64,000 nucleotides of DNA from Lingula anatina (taxonomy: Eukaryota; Brachiopoda; Lingulata; Lingulida; Lingulidae). Shown here in pieces: positions 1 to 12,900 of the stretch. The stretch covers positions 310,001 through 374,000 of the forward strand of contig NW_019774547.1 in the NCBI RefSeq assembly GCF_001039355.2, read 5' to 3'. Each line of letters opens with the position of its first letter. Within the stretch, counting starts at the first letter, position 1. A model generated the notes under the pieces. That model made no database searches and was not told where the DNA came from. It saw only the letters and a program-made list of their open reading frames with translations. The position numbers were made by a program, and so were the translations under genes.

Positions 1-786
1 GCTGACTATAATTAGTGCTACTGAAATAGCCTGAGTCTACAATTTTAGTCCAAATTTGGGCTTACTTGGCCTGTTTCATTATAAAATTGGACTTAACATG
101 AGCTAACTCATAAGTTCAGTCCAAGTATGGTTTTACTCTTAAGGGCGAGTCCAGTTTTTGAGTGGCTACCAATATTACATATACACTGTATTAAGGTCAA
201 ACCTAGTTCGACTTTCTATGTAGTCGGGTGAAGGTAGCAATCACTGAGAAACCCATTGTTTGAGTAGAAAAGGGGGATCTCCTACTTGCATAGTCGTTAT
301 AGAAATAATCTTACATAGTTCTAAGTTCTTCGACTTAGCTTGAAATCATTTTAGATTTCACAGGATTTGGACAAGATTACACTACAGGGATGCAAAAAAT
401 AAATAAACAAATAAAATGCTCAGTTCTAGTCTGCCATTATTTCTGACCCCATTATCCTTGAAAGCCCAGGAAATCTCATTTGGTTTTATGCAAAGTCACT
501 AGACTGAGCTATATCAGATGACACCCATTTCATACATGCACCAAAACTTATGAACCATATTTTGCCTCACCTACGTAACATGTATAGTTATTGATAGATA
601 TTATGTATAATTAGATATTAGGTTTACATAAATGCCAAATCATAGCACTATTTCCCTCATACCAGTAGACAAGAGAAACACCTGTTGTGAACAAGCAAAC
701 AAAGTCACCAGATGATGCATACATTTAAACAGCTGTTTCACAACATCACAGTTTATATAACAGGTGGACATGTGGTTTTATATTAT

Positions 787-1008
787 GGTGACTTTATATT
801 GAATTGAAAAGCTGAACAATGAAAGTAACACTATAGAGAGCTTTGAAAAGTTGTTATTTTTGGCATTCTGCATTTTATTTCCTCCCCCCCCCCCCAAAAA
901 AAAAAAAAAAAAAAGTTGATTCTGGTCACTCTTTATTGAACTGAAAATGCAGAACAAAGAAGAGTAAAAATCAGAGCTTTAAATATTTCAACTTTAAATC
1001 TTTGGCAT

Positions 1009-1039
<31 letters not shown>

Positions 1040-1045
1040 AAAAAA
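787..1045. repeat. Two diverged tandem copies ending in C-run plus A-run
   Basis: Copy 1 (about 787-914) and copy 2 (about 923-1045) share the order ggtNactNtttattgaa, tgaa...gcagaacaa-like sequence, a gagagcttt / agagcttt block and tttggcat. Each ends in a run of C (884-895; 1012-1021) followed by a long run of A (896-914; 1022-1045). The repeat lies in the last intron of the BPNT2-like gene. The rest of 1-786 shows nothing I can name. Confidence 0.6.
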
Positions 1046-1189
1046 TTCATCTGAACTTTATGAATGTGCCTTCATAACTTTTGTTAATCTTTGTCCTCAG
1101 TGAAAATAATTTGCCACTTAGGTGTGCATAAATTGAATTTAGAACATGCATTTCTTCATTTATTTGTGCCTTTATTGATTTTCTTTTAG

Positions 1190-1446
1190 GTTATAAAACA
1201 GTTGAGGTGATCAAAGGCAATGCTGATGCTTATGTCCACAAGACTTTAATCAAGAAGTGGGATATTTGTGCTGGTAATGCTATAATCAAAGAGTTGGGAG
1301 GAAGAATGACAGATCTGTTTGGTCATGACATAGACTATTCCCCTGAGAAGAATGTAAAGAATGAGGGAGGACTGTTAGCAACTACCAGGGACCACGACGG
1401 ATACTTGAAAAAACTGGAATCTATGGCAAAAAGCTTAAAACAGTGA
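1190..1446 (+). CDS. BPNT2: Last exon of BPNT2/IMPAD1-like Golgi-resident PAP phosphatase (partial)
   Basis: This is the 3' terminal coding exon only; earlier exons lie upstream of the window. The exon opens after a pyrimidine-rich acceptor (ttcttttag) and reads GYKTVEVIKGNADAYVH, then KKWDICAGNAI, then GG(L)LAT before the stop. The W-D-I-C-A-G-N-A-I segment is the C-terminal inositol-monophosphatase-family motif whose Asp binds metal. The family member with this tail hydrolyses 3'-phosphoadenosine 5'-phosphate to AMP in the Golgi lumen and so relieves product inhibition of sulfotransferases. A GTG codon at 1207 is not a real start, because the frame continues upstream to the acceptor. The family assignment rests on about 85 residues; another IMPase-family paralogue is possible but less likely. 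Confidence 0.88.
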
Positions 1447-2840
1447 AGTTTATGTGCTTCAGACTTTTTTTTTGTTTTGATAAAGCATTTTTATCATTTA
1501 GACATATATTCCTGTGTTCTGGTAATTTATTTTCATTTTTGTTTCACATAATGTTTTACTCCTGTGACCCAGTTTTAAAGGGGCACCTCATTGCAACGCA
1601 CTTATTTCTAGGCATTCCAGTTTGTATTTTGAAGGCATGGGGTACACTGCAGCTTTATAATTAAGAGGTGGGCTTGTTCTTTTATAGTGCAGAAATTAAA
1701 GTCGTCTGCCTGGTGTTTGAAGTTGTAGGAATAATTGAATTTACTCAGTTATATACTCAATTATTTTACAACACTGATTGTCAGCACATTTTAAGATATG
1801 ACCAGATTTCTAAGTTCTTTATTTAATAAGCAATATATTACTACCATATTAAAGTAGTAATGAGCTCTAGTCATATAGTTAAAGTAACTTTTTGTATGTT
1901 GGTATGTTTTAATCTCTTAAGGGTGCTGTATAGTCTGTCTTCCAGTCATTTGTCCTGGCCCAATTTCATTAAAATAACTTACATCAGTTCCCTGGCCGAG
2001 TTAACTAGGATGTCCATGTGAGTACTAATAGTAAACACTGTTACCCTTAGGGTAAGATGTGACCATGTAACAAAGTTGATAACAAAGATGTTAGCCACTG
2101 GAACTTTTTTAATGAAACTGGAGCCTGTATTTCATGCAGCAGATCTTGGTAAACTACTGTGATATATAGTGTACATACTCATATTTTGAGTGGCGCATTT
2201 ATCACCAAGATGACTTTTATACAGAGTGATCATGAATTAATCATGGACAAACTGACCTAATATGCAACTTTAAAAAAGAATGCTAATCTTGAAATGTGAA
2301 CTTGCAGTATATATTATTTATTGTTGAATGATGGCACATAGCATTTCCATTAGAAGACAAGTGCTACATAGATGCAATCTCAAATATTTTTGTGGATACT
2401 GAAACAGGAAATTTCCTTTTCCTGAATTTGAAAAGTCAGTATTGCAACAAAGGAATGTAATGAGATGTCAGGTAATATGAATGTGGGCAGATATTAAATT
2501 ATTGAGATATTTCAGTCGAGTTGCAATATAATGGTATCAAAATGCAGTGTAAAGTGGTTGAGTTCCCAGATCTGTTGTACCATACTTTGTTACTCTACAT
2601 ATAAGGGCAAAAGGGGTATTTTTTTCATCTATTTTTGGTTTAAAAATAACATTCTTACATGCTGGGGATTGTTTAATAGGGTAAAACTCTTTAAATGGCT
2701 TTATATATTATTGTAAATGTAAGGAAGGATTTTTGTGGTATTGTTACTTAATGATTGGCTGTCTTCGTGTTTGAGACGTTGGTCCAAGTGGATTTTGGGG
2801 GATTCAGTGGTAATATATGTATATACATATGAATAAAGAA
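1447..2840 (+). other. Presumed 3' UTR of the BPNT2-like gene
   Basis: About 1.4 kb of AT-rich sequence without a convincing ORF follows the stop codon. It ends at an AATAAA signal at 2832-2837. The 61- and 73-codon ORFs inside it show no family features, so I read the stretch as 3' UTR. No other gene is visible. Confidence 0.5.
2832..2837 (+). terminator. Poly(A) signal, BPNT2-like gene
   Basis: AATAAA on the plus strand, about 1.39 kb after the stop codon. It is the last clear signal before the opposing gene's 3' end. Confidence 0.45.
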
Positions 2841-2859
2841 TGATTTTTTCTCAACATAA

Positions 2860-2865
2860 TTTATT
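2860..2865 (-). terminator. Candidate poly(A) signal, DLGAP5-like gene
   Basis: TTTATT on the plus strand reads AATAAA on the minus strand, 1.1 kb past the DLGAP5-like stop codon. It lies 23 bases from the plus-strand AATAAA, so the two transcripts would end tail to tail or overlap slightly. Nearer minus-strand signals may also be used. Confidence 0.35.
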
Positions 2866-3978
2866 TCATGAACCTAATATTAGTTTAACGAATGTAACAA
2901 AGTAAAATATACAGATGACCAAATCCATATGTTTTGATGGTTTGTCAAAATACATTATCAAAACCATCTTAAGTAAACATTAATGCACGGGATCTTAAAA
3001 CAGCAAATGCGTAATTTCCATCAGATTACATTGCAAATTACATATGAATGTTAATGAAAGAGATTAATTTTAAAAAAGGTCAAAGGTAAGGTTATAAGTT
3101 GACTTCTGAGAGCATCTCTTTTACTTGGTTATGAATAGCATCTTTATACCTATAAGGATCAATGTTTTAATTGTGAAAAAGACTAATTTACAGAAATGAC
3201 ATAAAAAAAAAACTGAATTTCATTTGGAGTATCATAACAGAACCAACTAATATGTTAATTGAAGTACATCTGCCTCCATGACTGAAGTGTGGCTACAATT
3301 CATTGGAGAAATAGGTCAGACTATGTTGCACAATATTCCTCGTGCTGCTGCTGTTTCCCTGAGTGACCAATTATTTTAGGCTGAAACCATTATGTGTTGG
3401 TCATTTCTTCAATTAATTATGAACAGCCTTAGTTAATGTGCTCCATCCTAAGGATCATGACAACATCTTCCCTTAAAGTACACCATAAGAGTACACAAGT
3501 GAGAAATCCCTGTAAATGTACAGAAAACAACCCTTGCTATTAAGGAAAAATTTACATAAGGACAATATATCAATTTTAGTATTTTGTGATTAGGCACAAT
3601 CACTTCTGCCTATAATCTTTCATATAAGCACAAAATAAAAAAATATACATCTTGATTGTAAATCTATAAAACATAACTGTATGGCATTTCTCTGCCTGAA
3701 ACAAACAAAAACACATTTTCTTCCCAACTTGCAAATGAGCAGATGGCATTTCCATATCTGGCACTCCTTTTCTTCACACTCATAAGTAATGATAATATTT
3801 CATAACCTTCATAACATTCCCTTTCAAATTCAGAATCATACCATAAACAAGTAACATGCCCCAGTTTCACAAGGTAAAGTTCAATCCCCCCCCCCCCCCC
3901 CAATGTTCTTGTTTCAAATGACTGCCCTTTTTGTTTTGTCCCAGCAAACTCCTCTCTACTTTATAGTGCTTGTTGTCA

Positions 3979-6900
3979 TCATATCAGACTTGGACTGCCT
4001 ATGTTCACACTGGACAATCTACTTGATCTGCGAGGAGGGGATGGAAACACATCTCCAGTTAGAAGATCCAAAGGCTGTAAAAGAGAAAATAATCATTGAT
4101 AGTGGGAGGAGAAATTTGCATTGCCAATCTGAAAAGTCACTTGTTACACATTTTATATTGGAATGCATTTCACTTGATGTATGTAATGCTGTTATAAATA
4201 TCAGCTTACTTCAGCTGGTCTAGGACTTAATCCCAGTCGAAGACTGGCAATTCTAGTAGCTGGAGTTGCACTTTCAGGGGTGCCTGACTTGGCTTCTGCT
4301 CCATTTGGAGGGGTAAATACAATCAATTGTGCTGTCTCTACTGTGGGAAGAGGGGCACTAGAAAGCCTTTTTCCACTACCAACACGTGGTGCTGCCACTG
4401 GAAGAATAGCAAATATAATAAATATAATCATAATAATAATAAATTTTTTAAATACATATATATTTATATGTTACAACAGAGCTTAGGTTTGACTTATTTA
4501 AAATGCTTGTTTCTCTGCAAATGCACTTATTAAATTAATGTTACCAGATGTTCAATTTAAACTCCATGCCTTGGCTTCTAAAATATCTTCTACATAATGA
4601 TCACCATTCTTGCATAAATTGTGGTAATATATAAATGGAAATGTATCAAAATTATTATTAGGTTAACTAATTGCTACATCCAAACAGGACGATGTATTCA
4701 TGAAATCAGGACAGAATTCACAAAAATAAGCAAATAAATGACAATGCAAAAATGGCCTACCGAGAGAATTTCTGTTGTATGGAGTCTCAGGCAGGTGTCC
4801 ACTCTGAGCTTCGTGAAGTCTGACAGGAGAGTCAAGAAAATGAACGCTGTGCCTCAAACTAGATCTGCGCTTTGAGCGAGGAGTCCTGGCCAGGGCGGAC
4901 TTCCTTCTCTTTCTGGCTGAATTTGAGTGCTGATCAAACTGAGACTTGAGGTCCCTCTTCATGGTGGCAGCCATCTCCTCATCTGCCTCACCGGGCTCTT
5001 CCTCCATGCTTTCATCTGGAGAGTAAAGCAAATGGCTTAACCCAATGCAAGAAATGAGACCTGTTCACTTGTCTCTTTCACCGTCTTTTCCATGTTGGAA
5101 TTGTAATGAAATATAATTTTTTTGCTGGTAGTTCTAATAAAATGTTAAGCATGCTGGAGAGTATATAGAATGGTGCAAGCCATGCATCTTATAATATGCA
5201 ACTATTGACACTAAGGGAAATTTCCCAAAACCAGAGTTTTGGTAGTGTTGTGTTAAGTAAGTTTCAGAGTATATAAGTGATATTGAAAAATATGAACAGA
5301 CATATTATGATAAACAAAATTGCCCATAGAGTTTCCTAACTAGAAATAATCAAATAGGCTAGGAAAAGATAAGTTTTAAGCATTATACAGCTAAGTGTTT
5401 AAGTTTACATGCCCTCAAGTTAAGGAATAAACCATCATGCAGATAGGCACCTTTTAATTCTCTATATATTAAAGGCCATTTTTCAAAGCTGCATTTTTGC
5501 TTTTCAACAACAAGAATAATTTATGTCAGTTTACACATAATCTCAAAAAATCTCTTAAAAACAAAAATGTATAAAAAGAAAGCAATAAACTACAAGTGTT
5601 GGCCTTCATATCAATTGTTTTTCTCAAAAAAGAGAAAAAAAATGTGTAGTAGCAAAAGGCATGATGATCCATCCCAGCACAAGTAAGTAAGCAAGCATTA
5701 GTCTACCATGTCCCTGTGGATTATCTGCAGCCAGTGTTGGCATCAGGAATTTGGCGAAGTCAGCATCATTAATACCTTGGTCTTGCACTTTTTGCTCGGG
5801 CTCTTTATCAATGGCAAACCTGGATTCCTTTACAGATTTCCTACGATTAAGTAATAGATAAAATTTAAAAAACGATCCTGGATATAACATTTCTCAAAAA
5901 AGTAAATATAACAACAGATATTTAAGTGCTACATATCAAATTCAACAATTTTATCTCAGATGTGCTCACTTTATGTAAACAAGAGTACAAATTCTCTGCA
6001 CTGAAATTCATCAGCAAAAAAAAAAAAAAAAAAAAAAAAAATTCTTGCACACCTCCCTGATGTGGACTGTCCATCTCCATCTAATGGCTCAGATGCCCTT
6101 CTCTTCCTTGTTGCTCTCTTGTCCAGACTGTCTGGGGTGAATACTCCCAGGGAGGCACTTCTTCTGGAACGGCTTAAACTTCCTGGAGTGGTAACCAATT
6201 TCTGCAAAGGTGTCCCAACTGACCTCCGAGACTGTCGTCTGGTTTTCTGAGTTCCTGGGGTGGACCTGGACCCAATGGAGGTGCGTGACCTACGACTGCT
6301 GCGTGTCCTTAACCCTGGGGTGGTGTCCATTAGTAGAGGGCTGGGGACAACTGGGACATTGGCAATAGAGCGTGAAAGAAGTTGAGGGGATGCAGCTGAA
6401 ATCTGTCTGTCAGCCTGCTGTGTTGTAGAAGAATCACTTGGCTGGTTATTTTCTCGCAGAGAAGTAGTATCTTTCAGTAGTGGACTTGGCACCTTGGGTC
6501 TCCTACTGGCAGACAGTGCTGACATCAGGAGTGGACTGGAATTTCCTGGTATATTTCTTGGTGATTTGCCTGCAAGTTTAAAAAGAAATAACAGTTATCA
6601 TTACATTTCTATTAAAATAGCACATTTTGAAAAGACTTATGGAAAGTGGCAGCAGATTGGGGACATTTGCAAATGACATTTAGTAAATCTCAAATCCTCA
6701 TACCTTCACCTTGTAGCATAGGACTCTTAACAGGACTGTTGACTTTGAAGAACCCTGCATCAAAAGTCTTCATTTCCTGGGGCTCCACAACTACAGGCAC
6801 CTGCTGTTCTTGTTGCTGTTTCTGCTGTGCCTTCATTTGTGCACGGAACTCAGCAAATTTGGACTTCACCACTGGTTTAGTAGATTTCTTGGTAGCTTTT

Positions 6901-9900
6901 TTCTGTAAATTCAGAAACCATAATGCTCATAAAGACCAAATGAAGACAGATGGCACAGAGCACAGGAAAATCTTCCAATGCATACAATGAAGTGAAAAAG
7001 CTAACACATCATTTGAGTGATGTTAATATATACAACTAAGTTTTTCATACAGTTAACATCACAGTAAATGAAATAAACAGTTCTTCCTACAATAGTTTAA
7101 TTCACTCTTGCATGAATTATATGTATTGCAAATATTCCTGCACTTCTTGTATGTTCAATTTCAAGAGCAAAGATGCTGGCACTCCATGACGTCTTGGCTC
7201 ACCTGTACTTTTCTATTCTTCACTTCTAATGGCTTGTCCTCCGCCCAATTCTTGGCCTGAAGTTTTTCCAGAGTCTCAAACTTAGCATCCACATCTTCCA
7301 CCTTATGAATAAAACCAATGGGTAGGTCATTTTTCAAAATTAAATTCTGCATACAAGTTATGAAGATAAATAAAATTTAAACATGGTATGGCAATACTAA
7401 TAAAAACAATTACTAAACAAAATGTACCACATAACAAAAGCTTACTGTCATGATTTTCACCAGATCTTACTTGATAATAGACCATATCCCAAAAACCCTG
7501 TAAATCAGTGCAGGTGGTCTCTTTTTCTCCAGTCTTGTATTCACAGTTGTCCACCAGGCCATTAAACTGCTTAAATCGCTGGTCCATCAAAAGCTGCGCT
7601 TGACCGATGGTAGTACGGATCTGACCACAAGCTGAAACAAAAAACAACTTAAAGGTAAGTATTGATATTGAAATCATCAAGCCAACTATGCACATCTCTT
7701 ACAGCAAGAAAGATAGAAACAAGCACTATTTTGTGGCAAATGAGAGGCAAGTAATTCAAATATGTATATATATTTTCTAAATAAAATAAATTTAAAAGAC
7801 TAACATAACTGTGATTCAACAAACTCTCCTTTTACAGTCTTCCTCACTTACCATCTTCAGGTATATCAGGAGTGGAACTGTTCACCTCCTCCCAGTGTCT
7901 GCACAATGAGGTCAGTCTGCTGGTCTCAGATGTCAATAAGTTCCTGAAGTACGGCACATCGTGCTCTCCACTGGAGACACTAGACACATCTGTCTCAATG
8001 ACCTCTTTCTTGTCCTCAATATCTGGGTCAAACACGGGCTTTGAAACGCTTCTTCTGGAACGCCTCAAACTGCTTGGCGTACTAACATCCTCAGTGAGAA
8101 TTTTCTGCAAAGGTGTCCCAACTGACCTACGAGACTGTCGTCTAGTTTTCTGAGTTCCTGGAGTGGACCTGGACCCAATTGACGTGCGTGACCTACGACT
8201 GCTGCGTGTCCTCAACCCTGGGGTGATGTCCAGAAGTAGAGGGCTGGGGACAACTGGGGCATTGGCAATAGAGCGTGAAAGAAGTTGAGGGGATGCAGCT
8301 GAAATCTCTCTGTCAGCCTGCTGTGTTGTGGAAGAATCACCTGGCTGGTTATTTTCTAGCAGAGAGGTTGTATCCTTTAGTAGTGGACTTGGCACCTTGG
8401 GTCTCCTACTGGCAGACAGTGCTGACATCAAGAGTGGACTGGAATTTCCTGGCATATTTCTTGGTGATTTGCCTTAGATATAAAAAATTAGAGTTACCAT
8501 TACATTTACTCCAAATTTACACCAGCTCTATTTTGTCTTATTTTTCTTTTAGTTTTAAGACACATTAATAAGGAAAGTGATAGAAGATTAGGGAGTAAAT
8601 CTCAATTCCTCCTACCTTCTCCTTGCTGCATAGGACTCTTAACAGGACTGTTGACTTTGAAGAACCCTGCATCAAAAGTTTTCATTTCCTGGGGCTCCAC
8701 AACTACGGGCACCTGCTGCTCTTGTTGCTGCTTCTGCTGTGCCTTCATTTGCGCACGGAACTCAGCAAATTTGGACTTCACCACTGGTTTAGTAGATTTC
8801 TTGGTAGCTTTCTTCTACAAAAGAAATACAAACATGCATTGGCCAATAAGTAAGAAAAAATAAGAAAAAGTTTTAAAATCAATTTAAATCCCTCAAACCA
8901 TATAAGTCGCCAATATCTGTTAATGAGGAAACTATTTATTGGACACTCAAATGTGCACTTGGATCACACAGTAACAAAAACAAATTTATCTATATAATAT
9001 ACAACTGCTCCTTGTTCTTATTTGTGTTTTAAAAGATACACTTCTAATATTGATTGTAATTTAACAAGACAGTAGTTTGTGAATTTTAAACATAAATGAT
9101 CAAAAAATTTCATAATGGCTCACCGGTATTTCCTTTTTTGCAACTTGCTCTGGTTTCTCCTCTACCCAACTTTTGGCCTGGAGTTTTTCCAGGCCACTGA
9201 ATTTGACATTTACATCTTCCACCTTGAAAATGCACCAAAACAAAATAATAATAATAATAGTTATGGCAAATAGCTATCCCTTTTCAACCTCATAAAACAA
9301 AATGACAGACTTCAATAGAGAAAATTAAGAAATGAGGAAAAATTTGCAATAGAATCAAAACTTACTTGAAAATAGACCATATCCCAAAAACCCTGTAAAT
9401 CAGTGCAGGTGGTCTCCTTTTCTCCAGTCTTGTATTCACAGTTGTCCACCAGGCCACTAAACTGCTTAAATCGCTGGTCCATCAAAAGCTGGGCTTGACC
9501 AATAGTGGTACGGATCTGACCACGAGCTGAAATGTCATCATGCACTCTGAGGTTAATAACAATGTTACTCACAAGCATCCCAGTATCGTACTTAAAAGAA
9601 ACACGCTCTAACTCATCTTTGTTTGTACTTCACAAACACACACACACACACACGCAAAAATGAAAGATTTATGCACAGCAATGTTTTAAAACATTTGATT
9701 TGCAAAGTGCTGGTATTCTAAAGTTTCAAATGAAATCACAAACCAAAATCACTTACCATCTTCAGGTATATCAGGAGTGGAACTGTTCACCTCCTCCCAG
9801 TGCTTGCACAATGAGGTCAGTCTGCTGGTCTCAGATGTTAATAAATTCCTGAAGTACGGCACATCATGCTCGCCACTGCTGCTGCCCCCTGGTTTTATGT

Positions 9901-12900
9901 CCACAATGGTGGCTTCTAGCTGGGAGTTGAGGTTCACAGGTGCACAGACCGTGTCTATATCATCAAATGATGGCAGGGGTGCCTGTTGTTCTGAAGCTGA
10001 AAGAAGGAAGAGCATGACAGTAGCAAACAGCTATCACAATTAATTACAATAATAAAATAATAATTGATTAAAAAACATCAGACAGTCAAAGTACTTGCTC
10101 TTACACTACAAGTGATGTGAAATCCTTAATGTTGGGGTCAATAAAATGTTATCTCTTACTTGGAGTTTTCTCTTTTGGTGTCTTCTTCCTCACTTCAATC
10201 ATTGGACTCTGGCAGATCATTGCAACCCTTGAAAATAAAGCCATGGATTACTTCATACTGTTGTACCAAAGGATTGCAAAACTGTAAGTTACAGCAGTAG
10301 AAAAGAATCCCTTCCAGACTATTTTAAGCCCTTTTTTCAAATGAATACCACGATAATAGATAAGGGAAAAAACAGCTTCCTTGAAACTAAACTATATATA
10401 TAAGAAATACAGTGTGACAAAAAATACAACTCCATCCATTACTAATGCTACATAAAATATATTCTTACTTTTCTTCGGGAGTAAGGTTTTTACTTTTTAG
10501 CTTTTTGGAAGATGCTCTTAGTGGAGTCTTGAAGGTGAACTGCAATGGGGTTTTGGTCTCTGTGACAAAAAAAAAGTAATATTAAAAAACATCTTAAAAA
10601 TGCATTAATGGGAAAGAACATAATGGATCACTTTTACGCACAGTAAGTTACACCAAATCTAGCATAATGACCATATCAAGCATAATCAATTAGTTGACAT
10701 CAGCTAATCAAAGCAACCCACGTACCCTTTCACCAATTCCAGATGTAAAACATGCAAAACATTACTTATTGTCCAATCAAATCGCCTTTCACCTCCCAAA
10801 ACCATGCTATTTACCTTTCTTTGTGAGTGAGGTGTCCATCCCCTGTGACCTCTGGTCAGTGGCCTGAGGTGTTCTGGTCACCTTACTGACCCCCTGACTT
10901 GGCACAGTGTTCTCGTCCGCAGATTCCTCAGAGGCAGACTGGATAGTGGGTTGCGGAGAGTGCACAACCTTAGAACTGCGCTTTACACTCTGGCCTTTTG
11001 GGGTGGAGCATCTTCTGTTGGTAATTTTAAAAAATGCAACACTCAAATTCATCACCATGGAATCCAAAACTCTTGTTTTTTTTTTTTTGTTTTTCAAGCA
11101 CTGCAGAAAACATGTTGTGTATCTTTTCTTGAATATTACTAGCTTAACTATTGTATTTTAAAACAGTCTTTCACTTTAATGATACATAAAAAAACAAACC
11201 TCTTTGTCACAGAGCTAGTAAGATAAGATCCTCCTTCTTGGCTGGGGAACAGGAAGCTAGCAGCACTAGCCGGACTAAGTGGCTTGAACTCAAAAGGTGA
11301 CAAGTTGGATGGAGCAGCAAATGTAAAATCCACAGGAGCAAAGGAAGTAAGACCACTATGACCTGCAATATTTGGTTCTTGGGCAGTGTCTTCTTTCTCG
11401 GGTTCCTGTTTTGGTTTTGACTCAGCAGTCTTTTGCTTCTTGGTTGGTCCTGAATATGACAATTCTTATTGATCAGTTAAATCAGGAGTCTGTGCCAAAA
11501 ACTTTTTAGTCAACTAACACTTTGGGCAATCAGTGTCCGAAGGTGGGCTAGTGTTATATAAAATTTAATTTTAGGTGGGCAATTGTCTCTTGCTATTGCC
11601 AAATAGCGCAGACTGCAGGACATAGCCAAAGGTATGAAAATGGAACTCTGCATTTTCTCTATCACACAGTCAGGTCTGTTGTGGTGTTTGCCAAATTATA
11701 TTCTTTGTTCAATTACCTTTGGTCAAAATGGCCTTGTTAGCAGCTTTAGCAGCTGCCCTGGTTGACGGTCTCCTGACAGGCTCTGGCTTTGTTACAGCTT
11801 TGACGGGATTTCTGCTCACTGGGGCCTGGGAGGAATTCTTTTTAGGTTGATGGATTACAGTAGTTGACAGCTATAGAAAAAAAAGTTAATTAGTTTTCAT
11901 AATTTATTATACTTTAACCACTAGGTTGTTTCCCATGCATATTCATGAAAAAAATTGCATTCCACTAACTTAAAAATAATGGATAATAGTTTCATTCTTA
12001 TTTTTACCTTTTGATTTGTATTATTCTTTATCTCGGCAACACTGTGGTGAACTATTGACACTTTAAAGGGTTGCTTATTTGCTTTTGATTTTGCATCAAG
12101 TTTTCTCTTGAGATCCTTTTCTTGCTTCCATTTTTGCAGCATTTCCCGTCTTGATACTTTGGAAGCTGGAATAAAGGTAGAGAAAATACAAATGCCATTG
12201 TGCTGCCAGAACTAAACTGTTACCAAGTTAAGATAAAACTCATTTTCTCATATATTTATCAGCTTTGATGATTGAAGAATTATAAAGCCACATAAAACAA
12301 TGTAAAAATACTTAATTAAATTATGGTAGTTTTGTGTGAGATGATAAATGTCATCATGTGGTTTTTAGAATCATCAACTGATTAAGGTGACAGTTTGGCA
12401 TGTTTTAATACACGTCTTAATTTATTGTAAATTGAATTGCCGTATAATATGTCGACACTCCAAATATTCACCCTTGCTACTACTACTACTACTACTAGCA
12501 TATTAATCGGTGTACAGTGTTTTATTATTATTAATTGGAATTGGAGAATAACACCAACATACCCATATTTCAATATATTTTGCTGCGTGGGTCATAAACC
12601 AAACTGACAGACTAATCCATGTCAAATCCAGTCACGACCATAATACAGCACATTTGTTTTCGAATCATTTGAAATGCAGCGATGACATTATTCAAAACGA
12701 AAACGGAATATTAATTGCGTAAAATTACCTCTAGGTTTGCTCCTGGGAGTTTCACATCTTGGCTTTCTCTTGGGAGTTTCACCCTCTCCTTTTTTCCTGA
12801 CATCTTCCCCTGCTTTGTTTTGGTCGATCTCAACCAAAGGAGAGAGCACGGCTGGCATCTTTCTTCGCTTGTTTAGCTGGTCATCTCGTTTGTTTTGCCG

